Below are positions 23,555-33,752 of a stretch of 64,000 nt of DNA, piece by piece (positions within the stretch are counted from its first letter, which is position 1; each line of letters starts with the position of its first letter). The notes below the pieces were generated by a model. It had not been told where the DNA came from and ran no database searches. It was given only the letters and a program-made list of their open reading frames with translations. The stretch spans positions 23,498,001-23,562,000 of the forward strand of contig NC_091050.1 of assembly GCF_963966145.1 (NCBI RefSeq), read 5' to 3'. Position numbers and translations under genes: made by a program. This stretch comes from Tenebrio molitor. Its lineage: Eukaryota > Arthropoda > Insecta > Coleoptera > Tenebrionidae.

Positions 23555-24530
23555 CAGGCTGTTTGATGAAAAACGCCTCAACCCATAATTTTTTTATTTA
23601 CTACCCGATTTCAATGAACAAAAAAATTAAAGATATGGTCTTTCAAGCGCTACAAAACAGCCATAAAATTGATTTTTTTTATCGTTATCTTCAATGGCTA
23701 ACGATAGTCAACTTTTTTTTTTAAATGGACACATGTAGTTTTTTGAGCTTGGTCTGGTAAGGTTTTTTTTTCTGAATCTCATGATGTATGGAAAGTTATC
23801 ATTTGGTTCATAGCTAACTGAAAAAAATCAAACAATTTTTTGTGGTTCAGCTTATTATAAAATTTTTACGAGTGCCGTGAAAAACAATCGGAATCCAAAT
23901 ACCTATAAATGTCATCTAAACGTCAGCTTAGAAATTTTCATCTGCTTTTTTAAACTTTTTTTATTTAAGTATAAAATAAGAACATTGTCAGTCATGCAGG
24001 ATAGCAGTCATTTGACTATTATTTTATGTTAGAGTGTAATAACAATCGTAATTAGTCAAAAACAAAAAGTTAATAGAAAAAAATAATAATTATTATTATT
24101 ATTCATGTTTTCCAAGAAAATAATAATAAAACTCTTCAAGATTGCACCTGAAAATTTTCAAACTCACACTTGACATTTGTTGCTATTTGTATTCCAATTG
24201 TTTTTCACGGCACACTTGAAAATTTCATAATAAGCTGAACCACAATTAAAAATTGTTTTATTTTTTTTTCGGTCAGCTATGGATCAAACGATAACTTTTA
24301 ATACATCATTAGATTCAGAAAAAAATACTTTACCAGACTAAGCCTAGAAAACTACATGTGTCCATTTAAAAAAAAAAGTTGACTAGCTACTGAAAATTAC
24401 GTCAAAAAAAAAAAAAATTTATGGCTACTTCGTAGCGCATGAAAAACCATATCTTTGGTTTTTTTGTTCATTGAAATCGGGTAATAAATAAAAAAGTTAT
24501 GGGTTGAGGCGTTTTTTATCAAACAGCCTG
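23555..24530. repeat. Long foldback element, ~976 bp
   Basis: CAGGCTGTTTGATGAAAAAC at 23555 is mirrored by GTTTTTTATCAAACAGCCTG-TA at 24530. The arms match for about 350 bases (through GGGTTGAGGCG, TGGACACATGTAGTTTT, CAGCTTATTATAAAATTTT and CACGGC). The ~270-base centre shows no transposase tail. The left TA has become GA. It is a non-autonomous, Tc1/mariner-like foldback by its ends. Confidence 0.8.
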
Positions 24531-24532
24531 TA

Positions 24533-25108
24533 TGTAGGTATTTTTGGTTACATATACTATTCCGGACACGGAATCTTGGCCAGCATTTTTTAGACATTTC
24601 TAAAAAAAAAATGTAAACCAACCATTAGTGTCACTAATAAATGTCAGTTATTAAAAATCACTTTGAAGTTTTTCTTGTGACATTGCATTCAATAAAGGCC
24701 AGTTCACACATATTTGTCAGTTAAATGTCGGCCAAACAGGCACCAGAGCTGTATGTTCATTCACCGTTATTGAAAACACCATTATGAAAGTAAAATTTAA
24801 TGATGAATCTTTCATGTTCTGAAATAAAAACTATTTTTACGTTAAGATTTGATTAATAGTGACAGTTGGTTGACGTTTATTAGCTGAGTTAGCAAAGATA
24901 CGAAAAATCTGACATTGTCAAAGTCATAGCCGGCCCTTATCTAAGTAATTGTTGATCGCACGGTAGATGAACAGGCACATACTGCAATACTTACTTACTT
25001 TTACAGAACTTTAACTTTCTTCAAAGCAAAGAGAGATTTTATTAAAGAAAGTTGTTACAGCTTTCAAGATGTATTGTCACAATCATCAATGGGTTCATAG
25101 TGTGATAC
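24533..25108. other. No gene recognised
   Basis: AT-rich spacer with scattered GACATT and TTGACA words of the kind seen inside local MITEs, but no paired termini. Confidence 0.5.
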
Positions 25109-25469
25109 GTACTATAGCGGGCAAAAAAAGTGGGATATCAACGTCATTGTCTTGACTTTTAATGTGAAATAACCCTTATCTGATTCTAACCCTACTTTGA
25201 ATTGATTGACGTTGTCATTAAGTATTGTACGTTGTAGGGAATGAGTGTAAGTAAACACGTAGTGAATATTTATTTAATGCAAAGTTCCAATCAAAATCTA
25301 CCTTTATCAAAAAAAGAGGGCATTTGGCAAAGGAAAATAGGAGTATAAAATCAATTTTTAAACTGTCAATTGGAATAGTGTCAAAAAATGACAATAAAGC
25401 TTGAACTACATCGAATTTTTCAAAACTGACAGAAATTTGATGTCACACTTTCTTTGCCCGCAATAGTAC
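25109..25469. mobile_element. MITE, GTACTAT family, copy 3
   Basis: Ends GTACTATAGCGGGCAAAAAA and TTTGCCCGCAATAGTAC are inverted repeats. The interior shares ATGACAATAAAGCTT and CTGACAGAAATTTG with copies at 8 kb and 21.3 kb. Non-coding. Confidence 0.75.
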
Positions 25470-25622
25470 TAAACACTAAACTGAAGATAGAATGCTAGTG
25501 AGATAAATCACATCATGTGAGGTGAGATCTTATACGAAGACTAGTTATAGCAAAAGTTTGATGACTCTCGCATTTGCTGAGTCGAACCGAAACCTGTTTG
25601 ATAACAAACGGTAAAAGAGAAT

Positions 25623-26300
25623 TTGAAGCAATTCATAAAAGATCCAACTGATTTTCTGAAACAAGCAAAAATCCATTACTACATTCTAGAAATAAAGAAG
25701 AATAAAACATGCCAATTTGCTTCCTCCAAAGAAGGCAACAACAACTTTAGTGCCAGAAACGTCATGACCCCAATCTTCTGGAACGCCAACGGTACATTTA
25801 TAATTTAGGTACTGTCTCTCAAGGAATCAGAGCACTGGTAGAGGACATTATGATGAGAATCTTCTAAACAAAAAGCATTTACCTCTCTTTTGCAGTTACT
25901 CTAATTAAATTTCAGTTCCTTCTTCTTCTTCGCCCCAGATATAGCCACTGCAGATTTTTTCGTACTTCGTAAAAAAAATCAAAAAATTCTTTGGCTCCAA
26001 ATAAATTTCCTATTATTGAAGGAAGAACTACACTAACGCAAGCATTTCGTCTTTCAAAAAATAACGTATAACTGCATTGCAACATCATTAGACCAAGTGT
26101 TTGTTTCAGGTGTGGTTAAACTTAAAAATTTTAGAATGGAAACATTTTGAGAGACAAAGTATTTTATTTGCCCGAAAAAGTGTTGTATCGTTTATTTCTG
26201 GTACGTATTTGGTGCATAATAAGAAAATGAACGTTCATATAATCGATAGCAACAGTGTGATGAAGAAATATCTAATACAACAACCAAAGTGATGTCTAAT
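25623..26300 (+). pseudogene. Mariner-type transposase remnant
   Basis: Two pieces of a mariner-like DDE transposase lie in order. At 25735-25810 the frame reads SARNVMTPIFWNANGTFII, fitting the block around the first catalytic Asp (KVMxTxFWDxxGxxxxDFL), with Asn where the Asp is expected. At about 25930-25985 APDIATADFFVLRK fits the block with the last catalytic Asp (SPDLAPxDFFLFxK). The segment between is far too short, so most of the catalytic core is deleted, and stops follow. No paired termini found. The element is dead. Confidence 0.55.
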
Positions 26301-26745
26301 GTCTAATACGCCGCCGGACATCGCAGATGATAATCGCAATAATTGTCCTGTCACCATAAATTATGTAAATAAGTAATTGTAAATTTCTCGTTTTGTTGGT
26401 AAGTTGATAAAAATACTATAAACAAAAAAGTGTTAATATGTATTAATAAATGTATCTAAGTATTTGAAAAAAGTAGATACAATATACATTTGTAATTTTT
26501 CCAATGATGTCGTTTGCTTTGTAGTTCGTGCGGTCGCCTAAAAAATTTAATGTGCACCTCGGCCAAAAAGTGGCTACCATTTGTCCTCGCCTGTTTTCAA
26601 GTCTTGGCTCCACCTCGACTAGAAAACCTAGATTCGGACTAAAAAGATGCACTTTTTGGCCTTGATACACAAATAACTACATATTTCCACAAAAATCAAG
26701 ATTTTTTTGTGTGCGGTTACTTTTGTTGTTGTTCTAAGATATAAT
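26301..26745. other. No gene; hairpin at about 26550-26662
   Basis: GTGCACCTCGGCCAAAAAGT faces CACTTTTTGGCC across about 100 bases, with a second pairing block TTTGTCC/GGACTAAA. It could be a hairpin repeat or an RNA hairpin; the loop is long and no copies were noticed. Confidence 0.4.
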
Positions 26746-26913
26746 GGGCCCTATCACGACATCATTATTAAACTTGCCGTTAACTAAAGTCGTGATTAAA
26801 GCAAACATAAAACGATATAGATTCATGCAATTATAACCTGCCAGAAAGAGACGAGTTCGTCACCAAGGTAATTCGAGTTATGATTAAATTTAATAAGGCT
26901 GTCGTGATTCGCC
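26746..26913. mobile_element. MITE, GGGCC-TATCACGACA family, empty copy
   Basis: GGGCCCTATCACGACATCAT starts the element and the right end (TTTAATAAGGCTGTCGTGATTCGCC) is its inverted counterpart with small changes. The same element occurs at 28278-28638, where a second MITE has entered it; this copy preserves the uninterrupted site GCAATTATAACCTG. Confidence 0.8.
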
Positions 26914-28277
26914 GTATGTATTTAGTTGTTTCTAATTTTATAGTACACACATTTAACATATGTACCTACACAGACGCAAATTTTTATCTGTATCAGTTCA
27001 AACAGGCTGAAATCTGAAATTATTATTTTTAATTTTGACAAGGTTTTCCTATAAATTAGTTAGTGTGTCGTGTAGTTCGTACATAAAAATTACCGTAGCT
27101 AAATTTTAATAAAATATGATGCACATAATTAAAATATGGGATCTAAATTCAAATTGGAGGGGCGAATGGAGTTCGGGGCGAACCGAGGGGAAGGAGAGGA
27201 ACGGCTGCACCGGACATTTTTTAATTAGAGATCGCAGGGCAACATGCACATGCAGATATTTGCAATACGTTGGACATTAAACAATAGGTTGAAATTTAAT
27301 TCTGTTTTCATTCCCCGAAGGCATCGATGGCCAATAATTAAAAATTTACGTTTATTTAGTCACACTACACAATACAAAACAGGCACAAAAATTAAAAACC
27401 TACTCTATTGTTAACTTTTGGCCGACCGTAAATAAAAACATTTACATGCAATTCAGTGGACCAGGTCGATAGCTATTCCCAGGTACATTTTGAACAATAA
27501 TGTGACTTGTTAACTAGCAGAATTTCAAAAAAAAACCCGACTCTCCTCGACCTGACCGGAGTCCGAAATAAACGAAAACTGTTATTAAACGTCACCGTTT
27601 CTGCATGTCTGACATACCGATATGAGAAATTGTGGACATGAATAAGTAATGAGAGCGGGGATGCGCCCGCCTAGATGGTGTCAGGAAGATCGCATGTCCT
27701 GAAGGTCCTGTTGAATTAGTTGAATGGTACGATACTGTCTGAATGATATCCTCCGGAGCTTTACACCTCTGCATAAATTATTATTTTATATTCCTCACAT
27801 ATTGCACTTAAAGTGATGAGTCAGTCGTATATTTATCGTTCTAGAAAAATTCCAAATATTGTGATACTTTGTCGGGCGTTCTTAGGAAAGATGAGTTTAT
27901 TCGTGTGGAAAAAATCCCGTACCCGGACTTAAATCAAAGATATGTTGCAAACAGGATTATGGAAGGGAATTGAAACCGTATAGAATTCATAGTTGTATAA
28001 GGACTCAGGGAAGCGACAGGTGCCTGTAAGCTCCTTTCTACAAACGAATGAAGCGGTGTTACGTCGTCTCTATCAATGTTACAAACAAATAAAAACGTGT
28101 TTTCACCGGACTGGAAAAAAATTTCTCAAAAGTATACTATCATTTCCAGTTTACCATTTCAGTCATACAACATAAATTTTAGTCATACAACATAAATTTT
28201 TGTCACTGTTAGGCATATTTATTTTGTTGTTGAAAGCTTTTAAATTAACTGCTTACTTATTAATTATTATATTCATT
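26914..28277. other. No gene recognised; purine- and GC-rich patch at 27150-27240
   Basis: The patch around GGGGCGAATGGAGTTCGGGG stands out from the AT-rich background but has no clear reading frame. Frames at 27592-27774 (minus) and 27993-28175 (plus) match nothing. Two direct copies of TTAGTCATACAACATAAATT-like sequence are adjacent at about 28165-28200. Confidence 0.4.
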
Positions 28278-28638
28278 GGGCCGTATCACGACACCGTTAT
28301 TAAAGTTGCCGATAACTAAAGTCGTGATTAAAGTAAACATAAAACGATATAGATTTATGCAATTAAACTAGGCAAAAATGAATAGGGAATTCCATAATTT
28401 TTCTTAGAAAGCAAAATAATTGTCCCAATCCTTCCACGTATTCTTAAACACTAGATAAATGTTAAATGTTACAGGTACTTGAAACATTACATTTAATGTG
28501 TATATACATATTTATATTTCTAACACATTTCATTACAGATTCATTCATTTTTGCCTAGTTTATAACCTTGCCGAAAGAGATGAATTGTCACCAAGGTAAT
28601 TAGAGTCTTGATTACATTTAATAAGGGTGTCGTGGCCC
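28278..28638. mobile_element. MITE, GGGCC-TATCACGACA family, filled copy
   Basis: GGGCCGTATCACGACACCGT and the inverted right end (GGTGTCGTGGCCC) bound the element. Apart from the nested insertion it follows 26746-26913 nearly base for base. Confidence 0.85.
28366..28560. mobile_element. MITE, AACTAGGCAAAAATG family, copy 2 (nested)
   Basis: The element sits inside the MITE above. The uninterrupted relative reads GCAAT-TA-TAACC; here it is GCAAT-TA-AACTAGGC...GCCTAGTT-TA-TAACC. So the target was TA and it was duplicated, which places this family among TA-targeting (Tc1/mariner-like) elements. Part of the right arm has been lost. Confidence 0.95.
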
Positions 28639-29796
28639 TTTAGCTTTTAAGAAAATAAATTTGATATACATATTTACATACCAGTAGGTATAGATACACT
28701 TAATTGAATTTTCTCAAATTTATTAATTTAATAATGTACAATTAACGAATCAAATTAGTATTTCCTATTTCAACAAAAACATAAGACAAGAATCCATGGA
28801 CTAATGAACCAATCGTTTTTGTGTGAATCATTTTCCTCAAAAATTGATAAAACAAGAAGGAAAAATGAAACAATTAATCAAACTCCATCTACTTCCATGG
28901 ATTATGTGAAGCAATTCGGATCAGAAGATAGTCAACCTGGTGGATTTCAAAGATCCTTGTACTCTATGTCCTGGAAAATCTTTTAAGGATAATAACAGAT
29001 TGAAAATTCACGTAGATAAGTATCATGTCGATTATAACCTATCAACTTCTTTTACTTCTTCTTCAACCGATTCAATTACAAAATTGCTTATTAATTTAAA
29101 ACATCAGTTACCAACTATTAGAAGATTACCAAAAGATTGTAGACATTTAGCTGCAGATAAATTAAGCTCCATTATTAATAATCGTCTTTCGACTAAATCA
29201 ATCTCTTTCTTTGAGAATCTTGCTTTTTTCCTATTGAGCTTTCAATGTAGCAGAGAAATCTGATAAGTCGTTGAATAAGCATATAAAAGAAAATCTTTCT
29301 GATTTTGAAGTACCTCAAATACGAACTGGTTATAAGAAACGTAGAAATTTATCATTCATTAGCTAAGAAAGTGGAAGCAAAAGTAGTCGATTTTGACATC
29401 AGAATCAATCAATCTCGCGAACTTCTTTTCCCAGACCCTTCTAAACCAGGAGACATATCTTTAATAGTCAATGAGCAAAACGTTCGAGAAGCTATTAATT
29501 CCTTTCCTGCCGGTTCTTCACCAGGTTTAGATGGCATGAGACCACAATTTTTAGGTAATCATTTAATTTCTTCTTCTGTTGGAGCCCAGCAAGGAGATTC
29601 TTGCGGTCCCATGATTTTTAGTCTTACCATTCAACCAATTATTTTATCTTTGGATTCTCAACTGAATATTTGGTATTTAGATGATAGAACCTTAGCTGAT
29701 TACCCAGAAGTAGTTTTTTCCGACTTTAAGAAAGTTATCAATTTATCTCGGGAAATTGGCCTTGAATTAAACAAATGCCAGATCTTTTGCTGCTCT

Positions 29797-29963
29797 GGGG
29801 GTGTATTCTTCAATCTCGATTGATAAATGTCGCATACGAACTTGTAAAATAAACTACTATTCGCGTGGTATTCAAGAATGGAAAACATTTGTAGTGTGCG
29901 ACAACAACCGTTCGAGATATGTCGTATGCGACATGAACTAATGGAGATTGAAGAATATACTCC
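29797..29963. mobile_element. MITE nested in the LINE remnant
   Basis: GGGTGTATTCTTCAATCTCG at the left faces GAGATTGAAGAATATACTCC at the right, and the arms continue through ATGTCGCATACGA. Removing it joins the reverse-transcriptase frame (NKCQIFCCSG to ETDLKVIKEF), so it is a later insertion. CTGG flanks both sides and may be the target duplication. Confidence 0.8.
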
Positions 29964-30962
29964 CTGGAGACAGATTTAAAAGTCATAAAGGAATTTCAAA
30001 ATTTAGCACCAGGTATTAAAATTTGTGACCGAGGAGGTTTATCTCTTTTAGGCTCTCCAATCTTTAATCAAGGTTTCAAAAACACTGTCGAAAAAACTAT
30101 AATTACAGTTGAAAATCTTTTAAACAAAGCTGATCTCCTTAGCAGACATGTGGCTTATACTTTAATCAAGAACTGTCTTTTCATACCAAAATTTAATTTT
30201 TTATTAAGAACAACTCCATTTTGGAAATTTTCTAATTATGTTAATTCAATTGATTCTTCTTTAAAGTCTTCTTTAAAGAGAATACTTAATTTACGTTTAA
30301 CTGATTTACAATGGTGTCAGTCCACTTTACCGATTAGATTTGGTGGGCTGGGAATTCGTTGCATTTCCGATATATTTGCCTAACCGCTTTCCTATCTTCA
30401 ATTCATGGTGTTAAAAAGCTTGGTTCTTTATTACTAAATTCAAAGGATAATGAACTTATTATTCACCATTATGATGAAGCTTTAGCAGTCTGGAATGTAG
30501 AAAATGAGAACGAAAAAGCAACAATTCCACAATTTCAGAAGAATTGGAATAATATCAATATCAAACGAATAATTGCCAATGACTTAATCTTTGATTTACC
30601 TAGAGACTTGGCTCGTTTTAAGGCTTTGCAATGCAGAAAATCAGGATCTTGGTTACATGTATTACCTTCTCCTAATATTGGTACTCTTTTAGATAACACT
30701 TCTTTCCAAGTTTGTATTGGTTTAAGATTGAGTTGTAATCTTTGTACACCTCATATTTGTAAATGCAATGCGAAAGTTGACGAAGTTGTTCAAAAAGCAG
30801 TAATAGATTTTCCAGACACACTGAAATTAATTCTATTATCAACCGGTCTTTGACTTCTATTCATGTTAATTCAACTTTAGAACCAAATGGACTGTCTCGG
30901 AATGATGGAAAACGCCCAGATGGAATGACTTTAGTACCATGGATTAAAGGTCAACCTTTAGT

Positions 30963-30974
30963 TTGCGACGTAAC
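30963..30974. repeat. Target-site duplication of the inner LINE, left copy
   Basis: TTGCGACGTAAC here and TTGCGACGTTAC at 32956-32967 are 12-base direct repeats with one mismatch, flanking the minus-strand LINE. Joining the outer sequence across them restores the frame VCDVT-IVDTLANSYVLKTSE of the outer LINE. Confidence 0.9.
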
Positions 30975-32955
30975 TTCGTATCCCACCTCCACCCAGCGGC
31001 ACGGCAATTTTGCCGGAGTACATACACTATTACGGATATTACTATCAAGTAATAGTGCAGTGCTTATCAACATAATTACCGGCGTCTCGTCTCCACATTT
31101 TGACTTTGTTGAGTTTTATTATGTTCTGTGTCAATGTTAAGGAACTTCCTCACGATGTGACATGAGTATAATAATATACCTTTTTGAATTTCAACTACCA
31201 ATGTGTTATCTAAATCCAGAATTTTTAAATTTTTAAAAAGAGATTGCGGTACTATTCCCGTTGCTGAAATTACAAGTGGTAAAATCGAAATTTTTTCTAA
31301 ACACCAAAAATTTCTCATAGCAACGGACAGCTCTAAATATTTATTAATTTTTGTGTTATATGTCTGTGTTATATTATGTGAATTTGGAACAGCTATATCT
31401 AAAAGATATGCTTGCTTTTGTTGTTTATTTAAAATTATAATGTCTGGTCTGTTATGCTTAATATGAATGTCAGTTAAAATTGTTCTATCAAAATATAACT
31501 TGTAATTGTCATTTTCCAAACAATTTTCTGGTGTATAACTATAATGTGGTTGTGTATTCTTTAATAAATTGAATTTAACAGCTAAATTCATGTGTATAAT
31601 TTTAGCGAATATATCGTGACGTTTTTTATATTCGCTTTGAGCCAAAACGGTGCAAGAAGAAATGATGTGTTCAATTGTTTCCCCTTCAGTTTCGCAAATC
31701 CTACATTTATCAATGATCGATTGTAAACCGCATATGTGTTTTTTATAATTTCCTGTATTTATAACACGATCTTGTATTGCAAATATAAAACCCTCCGTCT
31801 CAGGGTGAATATTTGATTTCTTAAGCCATGCATGAGAGGCCTGAATATTAACTTCTGGTTGTTCCAGTTCTTTAAAGTATCTCCCATGTAAAGACTTCTG
31901 TTTTATATTTGCTATAGTGTCAGGTATATTTGGCTTAACAATATCTGAAATGATATTATCACTTAAATTTAAAGGTGTGTAGCCTTTATCGGCTGAAACC
32001 AAAGCATTAAAAAAGGTGTTATCACGAGCTCTATTGAGGAAATAATTTTTTAGTGAAGCAATTTGATTTTTTAGCAGTATTTCTAGATTTGAAAAACCCC
32101 TACCACCGTTTTCGCGTGGTAAATTAAATCTTTCAATAGCAGATTTAGGATGGTGTTTACTAAATTTGGTAAAAAGAACTCTAGTTTTAATGTTTATGTT
32201 CTGTAAATTAGTTTTGGACCATTTTATAACACCGAAAGAATAGGTCAGTAATGGAACAGCATATGTATTAACTGCTTTAATTAAATTATTACCGTTTAAT
32301 TTTGATTTTAAAATAGATTTAATTTTTAAATAAAATTGCTTTTCTAAATTTTCTTTTATAAATGAGTGTTGAAGATGATTTGATTGATTAATACCTAAAT
32401 ATTTATAAAATTCTCCTTTATTTAAATTTTTAATGATTTCTCCTTCTTGAGTTATATATTCTAAATGTTCGTAATGACCGCGACATATTGATTTTACACT
32501 TATCAATACCAAAACTCATCCCAATATCATTTGAGAAATGTTCAGTTATTGTTAGTAAAGATAAAATGTGATTCTTTTTTGATGCATAAAGTTTTATGTC
32601 ATCCATATAAAGAAGGTGATTTAATTTGGATAGTGTGGTATTATTAAGTCTAATATTGAAACCATATCCAGTGCTATTTAATAGATTTGTCAAAGGATTA
32701 ATGGCTAGACAAAACCATAAAGGACTTAAAGAATCTCCTTGATAAATTCCCCGTTTAATTTGAATAGGCTCGGATTTTAATTTAGTATTGTTCATTGATA
32801 AATTTAAAGTAGTTCTCCAAAATGTCATAACATGAGATAAAAAGTTAATAAAATCCAAATTAATTTTATAAATTTTAAGAATTTTAATTAACCGTGAATG
32901 TGGTACTGAATCATAGGCCTTTTTGTAGTCTATGAATGCGGTATAAATATTTCTA
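30975..32955 (-). pseudogene. R4/Dong-like LINE insertion: RT, CCHC finger, restriction-like endonuclease
   Basis: A 5'-truncated non-LTR retrotransposon on the minus strand. Reading from 32955 down it begins inside the reverse transcriptase with FIDYKKAYDSVPHSRL (first catalytic Asp), then GIYQGDSLSPLWFCLAINPL and LLYMDDIKLYAS (catalytic YMDD). One frameshift near 32490 follows GMSFGIDKCKI. The next 478-codon frame (32512-31076) carries a CCHC-type finger at residues 270-287 (CRIC...H....C) and an endonuclease signature at 354-376 (NRPDIII...LLDIAVP). The order RT, finger, PD-(D/E)XK endonuclease is that of the R4/Dong and R2 groups. It has a 12-base target duplication. The frameshift makes it inactive. 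Confidence 0.85.
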
Positions 32956-33480
32956 TTGCGACGTTACTATTGTAGATACACTTGCAAATAGTTACGTTTT
33001 GAAAACTTCTGAAGTTTCGGCTTTGGCCGCTGAAATGGCTTGCAATTCAATTATTCAATTATTTCGTCAAATTACATATTTAAAGGTTTAGCCTTTGAAA
33101 CTTTAGACCCTTGGTGCAAAGAAGCCATCGATTTCATTAATATCATCGGAAACCGACTTATTGCGGAATCAGGCGATTCAAAATCAAAGAAATTCCTTTT
33201 CGACAGGATTTCCCTTGCTATTCAACGTGGAAACGCTGCAAGCATTCGGGGCACTTTTCCAGATTCCTCATTATTATCGGAAATTTTTGCATTGTAAATC
33301 AAAAATGTTATGTAATGATGTTATCAATACACTTATATTTCTGTACATTAAAAAAAAAACACTTTTTAATACTAAAAGTGAATTAATTCATTTGTCGGAT
33401 TTTACAATACCTTTACAAATTTCAAATTGTAAACTCGTCACCAGCAGGATTATTTAGACAAAAATTATAAATCTTGCCAC
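32956..33480 (+). pseudogene. LINE remnant, 3' part of the outer element
   Basis: The outer LINE continues here after the inner insertion. The frame reads CDVTIVDTLANSYVLKTSEV, then ALAAEMACNSIIQLFRQITY, GLAFETLDPWCKEAIDFI and FDRISLAIQRGNAASIRGTF, ending LLSEIFAL with a stop at 33297. This is the conserved C-terminal part of the same retrotransposon family as 28880-30974, keeping the segment after the endonuclease motif. Bases 33298-33480 are probably its 3' untranslated region; the exact end is not visible. Confidence 0.75.
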
Positions 33481-33577
33481 TTAGATCTGATATTCAGTCT
33501 TCAAAGCATTAAGCCACAGGCATAACCTGTGCCGTCTCTTTAGATATAGACACATGAAAAATTAACGAGGTGTTGTA

Positions 33578-33748
33578 TCGTGTGTTCCAATAAAAACTCA
33601 CTCGCAGTAAGCCATGACTATAGAGATAGATAGACTGGTCATGTCGATTTTAGGATCATTGGAAGTAGTTCATTTGTTACTTACAAATTTTCATCATATT
33701 CACTTTTGTCATGGCTTGCTGCGAGTGAGTTTTTTGTGGAACACACGA
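33578..33748. mobile_element. TA-flanked MITE, 171 bp
   Basis: TA-TCGTGTGTTCC..AAAAACTCACTCGCAG faces CTGCGAGTGAGTTTTT.GGAACACACGA-TA. The arms match for about 40 bases, through GCCATGAC. The next transposon begins only a few bases further on. Confidence 0.85.
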
Positions 33749-33752
33749 TATA

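Larger units (their letters stand above)
28880..30974 (+). pseudogene. LINE remnant, 5' part: C2H2 finger, reverse transcriptase, endonuclease start
   Basis: Broken non-LTR retrotransposon. A C2H2 finger (CTLCPGKSFKDNNRLKIH..KYH) is at about 28955-29025. The reverse transcriptase follows in pieces: SFPAGSSPGLDGMRPQ, GAQQGDSCGPMIFSLTI and the catalytic-loop form WYLDDRTLAD (about 29500-29700). The segment between the first two is only a few residues, so the part with the first catalytic Asp is deleted. Further downstream are LPIRFGGLGIRC, LPSPNIGTLLDNTSFQVCIG, and GLSRNDGKRPDGMTLVPW near 30900, whose RPD..VCDVT arrangement fits a restriction-like (PD-D/EXK) endonuclease. Several frameshifts are present. 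A MITE interrupts it at 29.8 kb and another LINE at 30.97 kb; the 3' end resumes at 32956. The clade is not assigned. Confidence 0.8.

Noticed and set aside
31203..31466. Plus-strand open frame
   Set aside because: It is the antisense shadow of the R4/Dong-like LINE coding sequence.
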